A DNA stretch of 37,925 bases from an uncultured Clostridia bacterium (GCA_947087265.1 CAMUBY010000012.1:1-37925); one strand, 5' to 3'. Positions 1-8,193 are shown, numbered from the stretch's first letter. Numbers and translations are program-made. Notes: generated by a model not told the origin, from the sequence alone.

Positions 1-28
1 ACGCTCGTCCTTTTTTTATGCCCTTAAT

Positions 29-102
29 AGTAGACAAAGGACAGGGCGAATTGCAAAGTATAAAGAGTAGACAAAGGACAGGGCGAATACTGCAGGTCAG
101 GG
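29..102. repeat. Two tandem direct repeats with a 37-base period
   Basis: An identical 23-base block (core GACAAAGGACAGGGCG) occurs at 29-51 and 66-88, separated by 14 unrelated bases. It lies directly upstream of the phage-like genes. Two copies with so short a spacer do not make a CRISPR array. The block could be a regulatory or phage-derived repeat, and its function is unknown. Confidence 0.7.
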
Positions 103-152
103 AATGATTACGGGCATCACGGAAAGATAAGAGAGAAGATAAGGAGGGAAAA

Positions 153-710
153 ATGATGAAAGTAAAGGAAGTCATCAAACTTGCCGCGGAAAATCTCGGC
201 AGGCAGGACTTATCCGACGAAATCGACGCGCTGGAAGACGAGCCGAAAGAGGAATTGAAATCGCTTGTACGGTGTTTCAATCTCGTGGAAAATGAGGTGG
301 CGCTCGACTATTTTCCCCTCAAAAAGGAAGAGTCGTTTGTGCCCGTTTCGGGATATGTGTCTTACACGGATTTTACGTCTTCTCCGATAGACGTTCACAA
401 AGTGACGGACGGAAACGGAAATCCCGTTGATTTTGATATTTGTCCCGCGAATCTCCGAGTACACGCACCGTGTAAAGAGGTTAAGGTTACTTACTCTTAT
501 GCGCCCGTGCAGAAGACGTTGGAGGACGAATCGGATTTTTCAGGCAGAATTTCGGCGCGGTTACTGTCGTTCGGCGTAGCGGGAGAGTTTTGCCTCACCG
601 CGTCCCGTTTTGCGGAGGCGGCGGCATGGGAAAGACGGTTTCTCGACGCGCTCAAAGCGGCAAATCTTATCCGCAGGAAACTTTGTATGCGTTCGCGGAG
701 GTGGCTATGA
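153..710 (+). CDS. Phage-like head-tail connector/neck-type protein (putative)
   Basis: A 185-residue protein starting at ATG 153 behind a strong AAGGAGGG site at 140-147. The N-terminal third is acidic and helical, the middle is beta-rich, and the C-terminal part (about residues 130-170) is an Ala-rich helix with the segment GRISARLLSFGVAGEF. This arrangement and the overlapping next gene resemble small head-tail adaptor proteins of tailed phages, but I see no decisive motif. The stop overlaps the next start as ATGA (707-710), so the two genes are translationally coupled. No capsid, terminase or integrase gene is visible in the window. The phage assignment is inference. Confidence 0.45.
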   Translation: MMKVKEVIKLAAENLGRQDLSDEIDALEDEPKEELKSLVRCFNLVENEVALDYFPLKKEESFVPVSGYVSYTDFTSSPIDVHKVTDGNGNPVDFDICPANLRVHAPCKEVKVTYSYAPVQKTLEDESDFSGRISARLLSFGVAGEFCLTASRFAEAAAWERRFLDALKAANLIRRKLCMRSRRWL

Positions 711-1993
711 TTGAAAAATCCGTCTCCGCGCCGTCTTGTACCCGAACGACGCTCAATTTTTCCGCTTCGTCTTTGAAACAAGGGGGAAAGGTCAAGCGGG
801 TACGTCTTTCTCACATGAAGGAAGAAAGCGGTGTATTCGTCTGCGCCGAGGCGATTGTTCCCGCACAAATGGCTCCGTTCGATTTCGACCGTTTTTTTGT
901 TTTGCCCGACGAATATATTTTTACCAAAAATGCCGTCCACAAAATTTTTCTGTTCCGAAAAAATCTGACGGTCGGCATTCCCGAGAACGTGCTGTGCGCC
1001 GCGCCTTACTATAATCAGCAGGGCGAAGAAGGGCTCTTGTTGCTTTGCCGCAACAATTTATACCGCTTGAACGGAAAATCTTTTGCGTATTGCAACAGCA
1101 CGGGCGGAACCTGCTGCGCCATGCACAACGAACGTTTTTATATCGGGAAAGTAAGACGACTGTATTATTCCGCGGCAATGGATATGGATAATTGGATAAA
1201 TTCAACCTACGGTAGCGGATATATCGATTTTCCCGAAGACGGCGGCGAAATCCTCGGGTTGGCGTCTCTCAAAGAGAAACTGTTTATCTTCCGAGAAACG
1301 GAAACCGCTATGCTTACTGCCCATGCGGACCCGCTTGAATTCCATTTGACCGCGCTTCCGTTCCGTTTCGGTGCAAATATCGCTAGTACTATGTCGACTT
1401 GCGGAGACGCCGTCTATTTCTTTACGGAGCAAGGTCTTTGCGTACTCGATTCGGCAGGAAATTGTAAGCGTGCGGAAAATGCGGACGACGAAGATATCGA
1501 CCTGACGAAACCCGTTGCCGTTACTTCCTGTTCCGATAAATATTATGCGATAGTATTTTTGAAATCCGGCGAACGCATGATTTACTGTTACGATACCGTG
1601 TGCGGGCGGGGCTATTACATCAATCATAATTGCTTTGCAATCGGTTCCAATCAGTTGGTATACGTCACATCGGGAAGAACGTTTTATCAGTTGAAAGGGA
1701 AGTCGATGCCGACGAACGGCGAGTGCGCGTTCATGGCAGAGTTCTCTTTGGGCGGCAATTGGCAGAATACATATCTCGAATGGGTTTCGCTGGAAGGCAC
1801 GGGCAAGTTTACGGTTTCGGTTGAAAACCAAAAGGGCAACAGCGTGACGCTCAAAGGCGATGTCGGGAAACGGATGATTCTGCCCGTTGCAATGAAAGGG
1901 GAAGAGTTCCGTATCAAGCTCGTGCCCGAAGACGAAGATTTTTGCATTCAGGCATTATCGCTCGGCGTAAGGAGGGATAGTTATGGAAATTGA
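707..1993 (+). CDS. Beta-propeller-like phage structural protein (putative)
   Basis: A 428-residue protein. I place the start at ATG 707, which has GGAGGTGG at 697-704 and a 4-base overlap with the upstream gene. A longer in-frame start at 590 would lie deep inside that gene. The middle of the protein repeats short hydrophobic strands, with stretches such as RRLYYSAAMDMDNW and GYIDFPEDGGEILGLASL. These resemble the beta-propeller neck or DNA-stabilisation proteins of short-tailed phages, where a 'value at location' strand is followed by a 'D-G-E-I-x-x-L' turn. The C-terminal 100 residues look like a beta-sandwich. It sits between two small genes with overlapping ends, an arrangement typical of virion gene blocks. 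Function is inferred from architecture only. Confidence 0.45.
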   Translation: MIEKSVSAPSCTRTTLNFSASSLKQGGKVKRVRLSHMKEESGVFVCAEAIVPAQMAPFDFDRFFVLPDEYIFTKNAVHKIFLFRKNLTVGIPENVLCAAPYYNQQGEEGLLLLCRNNLYRLNGKSFAYCNSTGGTCCAMHNERFYIGKVRRLYYSAAMDMDNWINSTYGSGYIDFPEDGGEILGLASLKEKLFIFRETETAMLTAHADPLEFHLTALPFRFGANIASTMSTCGDAVYFFTEQGLCVLDSAGNCKRAENADDEDIDLTKPVAVTSCSDKYYAIVFLKSGERMIYCYDTVCGRGYYINHNCFAIGSNQLVYVTSGRTFYQLKGKSMPTNGECAFMAEFSLGGNWQNTYLEWVSLEGTGKFTVSVENQKGNSVTLKGDVGKRMILPVAMKGEEFRIKLVPEDEDFCIQALSLGVRRDSYGN

Positions 1994-2474
1994 TATTATC
2001 GACCTCACCGACCCCGAATACGCCGATTTGAACGTAGTACAGTTTGCCATGGTGCGCGCCGCGCAAGCAAAAAAGGACGCGCTCATAGAAAAAGCGACTA
2101 CGAAAAAGGAAGAACTTTTCCGTAAGATGGTGGCAAACGGCACGGTGCGCTCCTCAGCCTATCAGTGCGCCGTGCAGGACATCGATGCGAATGCGGCGCA
2201 CGATACGGAAGTCATCAAACAAGACCTTTTATATCAACTTGCATACGAAAGCACGCGGTGGGAGGGGAATGAAAACGGGGTTTACCGCTATCCTGAAAAC
2301 CCCAACTACAATCTTACGCCTTCGCAGAGATTTTTGGAAGTGCGGAATTATTATATGTCGGTTACGAGCGACCCCAACGCCCGTTTAAGCGCATACGCGG
2401 GCGATACGCTTGCGAAATCTTATCTCGGGGAGTTTTACGTTACTCTTTACGACCTCCTCGCCTCTTATTGTTAA
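1983..2474 (+). CDS. Small coiled-coil phage-associated protein of unknown function
   Basis: A 163-residue protein starting at ATG 1983 behind AAGGAGGG at 1969-1976, overlapping the preceding gene by 11 bases. Residues about 20-85 are charged and helix-forming (AAQAKKDALIEKATTKKEEL), as in a coiled coil. The C-terminal half is Tyr-rich. I do not recognise the family. Its position as the last gene before a strong terminator and its overlap with the previous gene make it part of the same three-gene phage-like transcript. Confidence 0.5.
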   Translation: MEIDIIDLTDPEYADLNVVQFAMVRAAQAKKDALIEKATTKKEELFRKMVANGTVRSSAYQCAVQDIDANAAHDTEVIKQDLLYQLAYESTRWEGNENGVYRYPENPNYNLTPSQRFLEVRNYYMSVTSDPNARLSAYAGDTLAKSYLGEFYVTLYDLLASYC

Positions 2475-2487
2475 TCATTCGGGGACT

Positions 2488-2521
2488 GACCGCCGCTGTA
2501 TCACAGCGGCGGTCTTTTTTG
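2488..2521 (+). terminator. Rho-independent terminator of the phage-like genes
   Basis: A perfect 11-bp stem (GACCGCCGCTG at 2488-2498 with CAGCGGCGGTC at 2504-2514) and a 5-base loop, followed by a run of six T. It lies 13 bases after the last stop. Confidence 0.9.
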
Positions 2522-2537
2522 CGTTTCGGCGGATAAG

Positions 2538-2567
2538 GTATAAAATTTAAGAAAAATTCCCAAATTA
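2538..2567 (+). promoter_or_regulatory. Possible sigma-G/sigma-F-type forespore promoter for spoVAC
   Basis: GTATA at 2538-2542 fits the forespore -35 pattern GHATR. CAAATTA at 2561-2567, after 18 bases, fits the sigma-G -10 pattern CATnHTA with one mismatch. The gene it would drive belongs to the forespore regulon in Bacillus. No good sigma-A promoter is visible in this gap. The match is short and may be chance. Confidence 0.35.
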
Positions 2568-2572
2568 CGGAT

Positions 2573-2665
2573 ATGAAGAAAATCAAAGACAATCCGCTCG
2601 GCAAAACGCGCGAGGAGCGGGAAACCTGTTTTCCCGTTCCGCCGCAAAGAGAGGTGAGAAGTTGA
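2573..2665 (+). CDS. Possible 30-residue leader ORF overlapping spoVAC
   Basis: ATG 2573 opens a 30-codon frame rich in charged residues (begins MKKIKDNPLGKTREER). Its TGA at 2663-2665 overlaps the TTG start of spoVAC as TTGA, an arrangement often seen in translational coupling. Only a weak ACGGA precedes its start. If the forespore promoter proposed just upstream is real, transcription would begin almost on this ATG, which would argue against translation. Low confidence. Confidence 0.3.
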   Translation: MKKIKDNPLGKTREERETCFPVPPQREVRS

Positions 2666-3117
2666 CGGGGCGTTCCAAAGAAAATTACAATAAGAACTAT
2701 ATCAATTACGTTGATTCGTTCGACCCGCCCACGCAGCACGTAAAAACTTGTCTGCGCGCTTTTCTCGTCGGCGGCTTTATTTGTTCCATCGGGCAGTTTT
2801 TCCGCTTTATGCTGGAATTTGCGGGGCTGAAAGGGGATATTCTTGCCGGCACGGTTTCCGCCGTACTTATTTTTTTGGGCTGTCTGTTAACGGGGTTCGG
2901 CGTGTACGACCGTATCGGGAAACACGCGGGCGCAGGTTCCATCGTGCCCATAACGGGGTTTGCGAACTCCGTATGTTCTCCCGCCGTGGAATTTAAAACC
3001 GAAGGGTTTGTTTACGGTATGGCGGCAAAGATGTTCATTGTGGCGGGACCGATTATCGTGTTCGGCGTTTCGGCAGGCGCGGCAGTGGGGCTTATTTATT
3101 GGTTGCTCGGTTTGTAA
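2662..3117 (+). CDS. spoVAC: Stage V sporulation protein AC
   Basis: A 151-residue integral membrane protein using TTG 2662, preceded by GAGGTGAG at 2651-2658. Three or more hydrophobic segments are visible, near residues 33-52, 60-83 and 122-150. The family signature is clear: TGFGVYDRIGKHAGAGS followed by VPITGFANSV and the EGFVYGMAAKMF segment. SpoVAC is part of the SpoVA channel in the inner forespore membrane that moves calcium-dipicolinic acid into the spore and out at germination. In most spore formers it sits with spoVAD and spoVAE. Here neither follows, so it is an orphan copy in this window. Length is normal for the family. Confidence 0.9.
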   Translation: MTGRSKENYNKNYINYVDSFDPPTQHVKTCLRAFLVGGFICSIGQFFRFMLEFAGLKGDILAGTVSAVLIFLGCLLTGFGVYDRIGKHAGAGSIVPITGFANSVCSPAVEFKTEGFVYGMAAKMFIVAGPIIVFGVSAGAAVGLIYWLLGL

Positions 3118-3136
3118 AATATTTGCGCGCAAACAG

Positions 3137-3165
3137 TTGAAATCAAATAGAAATCGTGGTAGAAT
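3137..3165 (+). promoter_or_regulatory. Sigma-A promoter for the DUF1858 gene
   Basis: TTGAAA at 3137-3142, a 17-base spacer and TAGAAT at 3160-3165, about 27 bases before the ATG at 3192. It gives the small redox gene its own transcript, separate from spoVAC. Confidence 0.75.
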
Positions 3166-3191
3166 ATAAAAAAACGAAAGGAGAAAACAGA

Positions 3192-3389
3192 ATGGCGAAA
3201 ATAACGGCGGATACTTTGATTGCGGATTGCCTGAAAATCAACCCTAACGCTGCGGAAGTTTTGTTGGAGGCAGGAATGCACTGTTTCGGATGTGCGCTCG
3301 CACACGGAGAAACGGTTGCACAGGCGGTTGCCGTTCACGGAGAAGATTTGGACGCGCTTCTTAAAAAACTGAACGAAGGCATCGAATAA
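3192..3389 (+). CDS. DUF1858-family redox-disulfide protein
   Basis: A 65-residue protein starting at ATG 3192 behind AAAGGAGAAA; the in-frame start at 3156 has no such site. The motif GMHCFGCALAHGET holds a CxxC pair with the surrounding residues of the DUF1858 / 'hybrid-cluster-associated disulfide' family. Members are small, soluble and helical, and often lie near redox or iron-sulfur genes. The CxxC suggests thiol redox exchange or metal binding, though the biochemical role of the family is poorly defined. It forms a single-gene transcript with its own promoter and terminator. Confidence 0.8.
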   Translation: MAKITADTLIADCLKINPNAAEVLLEAGMHCFGCALAHGETVAQAVAVHGEDLDALLKKLNEGIE

Positions 3390-3404
3390 AACAAAGAAGA
3401 AAAG

Positions 3405-3427
3405 ACGCGCTTACGGCGCGTTTTTTT
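3405..3427 (+). terminator. Terminator after the DUF1858 gene
   Basis: Stem ACGCGC (3405-3410) / GCGCGT (3416-3421) with loop TTACG, followed by a T run to 3427. Confidence 0.8.
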
Positions 3428-3535
3428 ATTGTTCTACCGAAGAACGCGGAAATTCTACTTTTATTCGACTCAATTCTATTGTAAAACGCCTGTTCGGGTG
3501 GTAAAATGAGTATAAAAACAGACAAGGAGCGGCAG

Positions 3536-4282
3536 ATGGCGAAGTTTTCCGAATTTTTATATGAGTTGAGAAAAGAGAAACAACTCACGCAGACGGAACT
3601 TGCCGAAAAACTCGGCATTACGAATAAGGCGGTTTCCAAATGGGAAACGGGCGAGGCAATGCCCGATACGGCGCAGCTGTTGCCGCTTTCTGAAATTTTA
3701 GGCGTGAGCGTGGACGAACTTCTGCGCGGAGAACGCAACGGACAGCAACCGCAGAACGAAGAATCGCGCGAATCCGCTACCGCACCCAAAGACAGAATTA
3801 TTCTGTCGAGCGGAACGGACAGGGTGGAAATCGAATCGGACGGTTCGGTGCTCATAGGTGGCAGCAGAGCCGAACACAGAAAAAAGACGGTAATGGAAAA
3901 GATTTCGTGCTGTGTGTGCGCTTCGTTGGTGGCTTTGGGCGCGATTGCTTATGTGATTGCAGGGCTTTTAACGGGCTTGTGGCATCCGCTCTGGTGCATC
4001 GCCGCCTCCTCAGCAATAGGGTGCGGAATCGTAGGCGGTATCTTCGATTTGTGCGACCGCGAAAAGAAAGCGGAAAAGCGCAGGAAAGGCGAAAATCCAT
4101 ATACGGGCAGTATCTGCGGCATTGTCATGTGCGTTTCGCTGATTGTATTTTTATGCGTTGCGTCCGTTTGCAATCTGTGGAACGTCATGTGGGCGGCGCC
4201 TGCGGCAGGGGTTTGCGTGTGCATTGTAACGGGTACGCTCGGCGGAATTTTCAGCGGAAAAGACGGCGGGAAACCCGAATAA
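3536..4282 (+). CDS. XRE-family regulator with four C-terminal membrane segments
   Basis: A 248-residue protein. I choose ATG 3536 because AAGGAG lies at 3524-3529, six bases upstream; ATG 3506 would add ten residues without a site. Residues 1-65 are a classic HTH_3 domain (LTQTELAEKLGITNKAVSKWE). A charged linker with a short beta-like segment (RVEIESDGSVLIGG) follows. Two hydrophobic hairpins near residues 122-165 and 190-235 predict four membrane passes. The combination suggests a membrane-tethered repressor that may sense an envelope or membrane-soluble signal. No target gene can be assigned: it is a single transcript between two terminators. Confidence 0.75.
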   Translation: MAKFSEFLYELRKEKQLTQTELAEKLGITNKAVSKWETGEAMPDTAQLLPLSEILGVSVDELLRGERNGQQPQNEESRESATAPKDRIILSSGTDRVEIESDGSVLIGGSRAEHRKKTVMEKISCCVCASLVALGAIAYVIAGLLTGLWHPLWCIAASSAIGCGIVGGIFDLCDREKKAEKRRKGENPYTGSICGIVMCVSLIVFLCVASVCNLWNVMWAAPAAGVCVCIVTGTLGGIFSGKDGGKPE

Positions 4283-4293
4283 AAAACATCAAC

Positions 4294-4325
4294 AAAAAAG
4301 ACGGCTCGAAAGCCGTCTTTTTTTG
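4294..4325. terminator. Bidirectional terminator between the XRE gene and nifJ
   Basis: GACGGCT (4300-4306) and AGCCGTC (4311-4317) around a CGAA loop, with an A run on the left and a T run on the right. It can end the plus-strand XRE transcript and the minus-strand nifJ transcript, which stop 12 bases on either side. Confidence 0.85.
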
Positions 4326-4336
4326 TTTGTCTGAAA

Positions 4337-7300
4337 TTACTCTTTGCCTGCCATTTTCTTGTAGCCTGCAAGGCGCTGTTTGGAACTTTCCTCCGTCTTC
4401 TGGAAGAGTTCGTCCGCGAGTGCGGGTTGCGTCTTTTTCAGCGAGGCATAGCGCGTTTCGCCCAAAATGAACGTCTGATAATCGCCCGTCGGGTCCTTGC
4501 TGTCGAGCGTGAAGGGATTTTCTCCCTTTTCCGCAAGCGTAGGATTGTAACGGTACAACTGCCAGTAACCGCAATCGACAGCCGCTTTCATTTCGGATTG
4601 CGATTTCATCATGTTAATGCCGTGGTTGATGCAGGGCGCATAGCAGATGATGAGCGAAGGTCCGTGGTAAGCTTCCGCCTCTTTGAGCGCTTTGACGAGT
4701 TGGTTCTTGTCTGCGCCCATGGAGCACTGCGCCACATAAACGTAACCGTAGGAAGCCGCAATCATGCCCAAGTCCTTCTTCTTTACGCGCTTACCGCTGG
4801 AAGCGAACTTCGCCACCGCACCGATAGGCGTAGACTTACTTGCCTGACCGCCCGTGTTGGAGTAAACTTCGGTATCGAGCACCAAAACGTTTACGTCTTC
4901 GCCCGAAGCCAGAACGTGGTCGAGTCCGCCGTAACCGATGTCGTATGCCCAGCCGTCGCCGCCGATAATCCAGAACGACTTTTTGACGAGGCAGTCTTTA
5001 TCCGCCAGAATTTCTTTTACGGTCGCACCGCAGGTAGGGCAGGAGGAATGTTTATTCAGCGCTTCCACAAGTGCGGCGGAAGCCTTCTTGCTCGCTTCGG
5101 CGTCGTCCATGCCGTCAATCCATGCTTGGCAGGTTGCCTGGTCTTCGGGGTATCCTTCCCAAAGTCCGATGAGTTTTTCCACCTTTTCTTTGAGCGTGCC
5201 GCGGCGCGCTTTGTAAGCGAGGTTCATGCCGTAGCCGAATTCCGCGTTGTCCTCGAAGAGGGAGTTTGCCCAGGCAGGTCCGTGACCCTGTTTGTTGGTG
5301 GTGTAAGGGCAGGTGGGGGAGGAGCCGCCGTAAATGGAGGAGCAACCCGTTGCGTTCGCAACAATCATTCTGTCGCCGAAGAGCTGCGTAATGACTTTAA
5401 CGTAAGGCGTTTCGCCGCAGCCTGCGCACGCACCCGAGAACTCGAACAGCGAGGGGGTGAACTGCGATTTCTTCACGTCCGCCATCTTCACTTCCGAAAG
5501 GTCGACTTCGGGAAGTTCCACCGCGTATTCCCAGTTCTTCGCTTCCACGGGTTCTACTTCTGCAAACGGCGTCATAACGAGCGCGTTGTTGCCCTTCATG
5601 CCGGGGCAGACGTCGGCGCACACGCCGCAGCCCATACAGTCGAGCGGGGAAACCTGCATACGGTATTCGTAGCCGGGGATTCCCGTTGCGGGTTTGGTAT
5701 CGAAGTGTTCGGGTTTCTCCGCACCTACGGGAACAAGTGCGGGACGAATGCAGGCGTGCGGGCATACGAACGCGCACTGGTTGCACTGAATGCAGTTTTC
5801 CTGAATCCACTTGGGAACAAGCACGGCAACGCCGCGTTTTTCGTACTTCGTCGTGCCCGTGGGAACGGTGCCGTCCGCCGCGAATGCGGAAGAGGGGAGT
5901 TTGTCGCCCTCCAACGCGAGAATGGGCGCAACCACGCTGCGGAAGTAGTCGTTATCCGCAAGTTTAATCATTTCCGCGCCTTCCGTCGTCGTAGCCCAGG
6001 AAGCGGGGATTTCGATTTGAATGAGGTTTTCTTTTGCCGAATCAATCGCGTTGTAGTTCATCTGAACAATTGCGTCGCCCTTTCTTGCAAACGACTTGTA
6101 AGCCATTTTCTTCATGAGTTCCACGGCTTTGTCGTAGGGCATAATCTGGCTGTTGATGAGGAAGAACGCCGATTGCAGAATGGTGTTCGTTCTGCCGCGG
6201 AGTCCGAGTTTTGCCGCAATGGAGATTGCGTCGATAACGTAGAGTTTCGCGTGCTTTTGCGCGAGCGCGTTCTTCACCTTTGCAGGAAGGTTCTTTTCAA
6301 GTTCCTCAACGCTCGTCCAGGGCGCGTTCAAAAGGAATGCGCCGCCGTCCTTTAAGTCGCTCGTCATATCGTAACGGATGACGTAAGAGGGGTTGTGGCA
6401 AGCAATGAAATCCGCCGAGTCGATGAGGTATTCGCTCTGAATGGGCTTCTTGCCGAAGCGGAGGTGCGAAACGGTAATACCGCCCGATTTCTTACTGTCG
6501 TAGAAGAAGTAAGCCTGCGCGTACATCTTCGTGTTATCGCCGATAATTTTAATGGAGTTTTTGTTTGCGCCAACCGTACCGTCCGAACCGAGTCCGTAGA
6601 ATTTGCACGAAGTGGAGCCTTCGGGCGCCGCGTCGAATTTCTTGGAGAAGTCGAGCGAGGTGTTGGTGACGTCCTCGTGAATGCCGATGGTGAAGTGATT
6701 TTTCGGTTTCTTTGCTTCGAGATTTTTATAGACCGCAAGCACCATGGAGGGGTTGAATTCTTTGGAACCCAAACCGTATCTGCCGCCGACGACTGTAATG
6801 TCTTTCAAGCCTTTTTCAAGCAGCGCCGTGCATACGTCGAGGTAGAGGGGTTCGCCAAGCGAGCCGGGTTCTTTTGTTCTGTCGAGTACCGCAATCTTCT
6901 TGCAGGTTTTGGGAATCGCTTTTACGAACGCGTCGGTCACGAACGGGCGGTAGAGGCGGACTTTAATAAGACCGTATTTCTTGCCCTGTTTGTTGAGTTT
7001 GTTGATGCTTTCTTCTACCGTTTCCGCACCCGAACCCATAATCACGATAACGTGTTCCGCGTCCTTTGCGCCGACGTAATCGAAGAGGTGATACTTTCTG
7101 CCCGTAAGCGCGGAAACTTCGTTCATCATCTCCTGTACGATAGCGGGGGTTGCGTTGTAGTAGCTGTTCGCCGTTTCGCGGTTCTGGAAGTAGGTGTCGC
7201 CGTTCTGCGCCGTGCCGCGCTGAACGGGGTGTTCGGGGTTGAGTGCACGCGCCTTGAATTCGGCGACGTCTTTATCGAGCCCTTTCTTATCGAAAATAGC

Positions 7301-7870
7301 TTTCATTTCGCTGTATTCGATTGCGTCGATTTTGCTTACCTCGTGCGAAGTGCGGAACCCGTCGAAGAAGTTGATGAAGGGTACGCGCGAACGCAGCGTG
7401 GAGAGGTGCGCGACGAGCGCCAAATCCATAACTTCCTGTACGGAACAGCCTGCAATCATCGCAAAACCCGTCTGGCGGCAAGCCATAACGTCCGCATGGT
7501 CGCCGAAGATGTTGAGCGAGTGCGCCGCGAGCGCGCGCGCCGATACGTGCATGACCATGGGCAGAAGTTCGCCCGAAATCTTGTACATATTGGGAATCAT
7601 GAGGAGCAGTCCCTGCGAAGCGGTGTAGGTGGTGGTCAGTGCGCCTGCGGTCAGCGAGCCGTGAACCGCGCCTGCCGCGCCGCCTTCGGATTGCATTTCC
7701 GCAATGCGGAGTTTCTGCCCCCACATATTCACTCTGCCCTGCGTTGCCCATTCGTCAGCGGATTCCGCCATAGGGGACGAAGGGGTAATGGGGTAGATGG
7801 CAGCCACTTCCGAGAACGCATAAGCAACGTGGCTTGCGGCGGTATTGCCGTCAATCGTCATCTTAGTCAT
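4337..7870 (-). CDS. nifJ: Pyruvate:ferredoxin (flavodoxin) oxidoreductase
   Basis: A 1177-residue single-chain PFOR, the usual length. It oxidises pyruvate with CoA to acetyl-CoA and CO2, passing electrons to ferredoxin, in the cytoplasm. The start is ATG 7870 with GGAGGT ten bases upstream; longer in-frame starts lie in or beyond the promoter. Visible parts in order: the N-terminal pyruvate-binding region (AAIYPITPSSPMAE), domain II, two 4Fe-4S ferredoxin motifs near residues 690-750 (CIQCNQCAFVCP and CMGCGVCADVCP), the CAGCGETPY cluster motif, and the thiamine-diphosphate site (GGDGWAYDIGYGG through DTEVYSNTGGQ). All key cysteines are present. It is monocistronic, with its own consensus promoter and terminator. 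It marks fermentative anaerobic metabolism. Confidence 0.97.
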   Translation of the reverse strand: MTKMTIDGNTAASHVAYAFSEVAAIYPITPSSPMAESADEWATQGRVNMWGQKLRIAEMQSEGGAAGAVHGSLTAGALTTTYTASQGLLLMIPNMYKISGELLPMVMHVSARALAAHSLNIFGDHADVMACRQTGFAMIAGCSVQEVMDLALVAHLSTLRSRVPFINFFDGFRTSHEVSKIDAIEYSEMKAIFDKKGLDKDVAEFKARALNPEHPVQRGTAQNGDTYFQNRETANSYYNATPAIVQEMMNEVSALTGRKYHLFDYVGAKDAEHVIVIMGSGAETVEESINKLNKQGKKYGLIKVRLYRPFVTDAFVKAIPKTCKKIAVLDRTKEPGSLGEPLYLDVCTALLEKGLKDITVVGGRYGLGSKEFNPSMVLAVYKNLEAKKPKNHFTIGIHEDVTNTSLDFSKKFDAAPEGSTSCKFYGLGSDGTVGANKNSIKIIGDNTKMYAQAYFFYDSKKSGGITVSHLRFGKKPIQSEYLIDSADFIACHNPSYVIRYDMTSDLKDGGAFLLNAPWTSVEELEKNLPAKVKNALAQKHAKLYVIDAISIAAKLGLRGRTNTILQSAFFLINSQIMPYDKAVELMKKMAYKSFARKGDAIVQMNYNAIDSAKENLIQIEIPASWATTTEGAEMIKLADNDYFRSVVAPILALEGDKLPSSAFAADGTVPTGTTKYEKRGVAVLVPKWIQENCIQCNQCAFVCPHACIRPALVPVGAEKPEHFDTKPATGIPGYEYRMQVSPLDCMGCGVCADVCPGMKGNNALVMTPFAEVEPVEAKNWEYAVELPEVDLSEVKMADVKKSQFTPSLFEFSGACAGCGETPYVKVITQLFGDRMIVANATGCSSIYGGSSPTCPYTTNKQGHGPAWANSLFEDNAEFGYGMNLAYKARRGTLKEKVEKLIGLWEGYPEDQATCQAWIDGMDDAEASKKASAALVEALNKHSSCPTCGATVKEILADKDCLVKKSFWIIGGDGWAYDIGYGGLDHVLASGEDVNVLVLDTEVYSNTGGQASKSTPIGAVAKFASSGKRVKKKDLGMIAASYGYVYVAQCSMGADKNQLVKALKEAEAYHGPSLIICYAPCINHGINMMKSQSEMKAAVDCGYWQLYRYNPTLAEKGENPFTLDSKDPTGDYQTFILGETRYASLKKTQPALADELFQKTEESSKQRLAGYKKMAGKE

Positions 7871-7949
7871 TGAACAAAAAACCTCCAAAAAAATTATAAA
7901 TTTTTCATTTTTGTGCGCGGAAAAAATACGCCTTTCGCGCGCCTGTACT

Positions 7950-7978
7950 ATTATATAAGTTTTTTCATACGAAGTCAA
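7950..7978 (-). promoter_or_regulatory. Consensus sigma-A promoter of nifJ
   Basis: Read on the minus strand, TTGACT (7978-7973), a 17-base spacer and TATAAT (7955-7950). The transcript start falls about 70 bases before the ATG at 7870. Strength fits a highly expressed central enzyme. Confidence 0.85.
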
Positions 7979-8031
7979 TAGCAGACGAAAAAAAACTTGT
8001 CCCGAAAAATAAAAAATTCCCCATGTCTTTT

Positions 8032-8151
8032 CGCCCCGCCGCACGCATTCGTTGACTAAGGCGGCACGAGCCGCAGGCGAAGTAACGTAGTGAGAAATCT
8101 TTAAGATTGCCACAGCAACGCTTTGCGTTGCTTCGCAATGACAGTGGGGCG
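8032..8151. repeat. Intergenic palindromic repeat element (MITE/REP-like)
   Basis: A 120-base non-coding stretch bounded by CGCCCC (8032-8037) and its complement GGGGCG (8146-8151). It contains a nested hairpin: ATTGC (8106-8110) with GCAAT (8135-8139) enclosing AGCAACGC (8114-8121) with GCGTTGCT (8125-8132). The nested form, ending in TTCGCAATGACA, resembles dispersed intergenic repeats common in Clostridia genomes. It sits between the divergent nifJ and ecfA1 promoters. Only one copy is in this window, so the repeat status is inferred. Confidence 0.5.
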
Positions 8152-8193
8152 TTTTGTTGTAAAAAATATTTTTGATATTTCACCCCGATTTCA

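Noticed and set aside
29..102. CRISPR array
   Set aside because: Only two repeats with a 14-base spacer, and no cas genes or further units.
590..706. Upstream start of the propeller-like protein
   Set aside because: The 39 extra codons lie inside the preceding gene; ATG 707 has GGAGGTGG and an ATGA overlap.
4427..7873. Long plus-strand open frames (642 and 492 codons) opposite nifJ
   Set aside because: They lie fully antisense to a complete PFOR with all cofactor motifs, have Arg/Val/His-rich low-quality translations and no ribosome sites. They reflect codon bias of the real gene.
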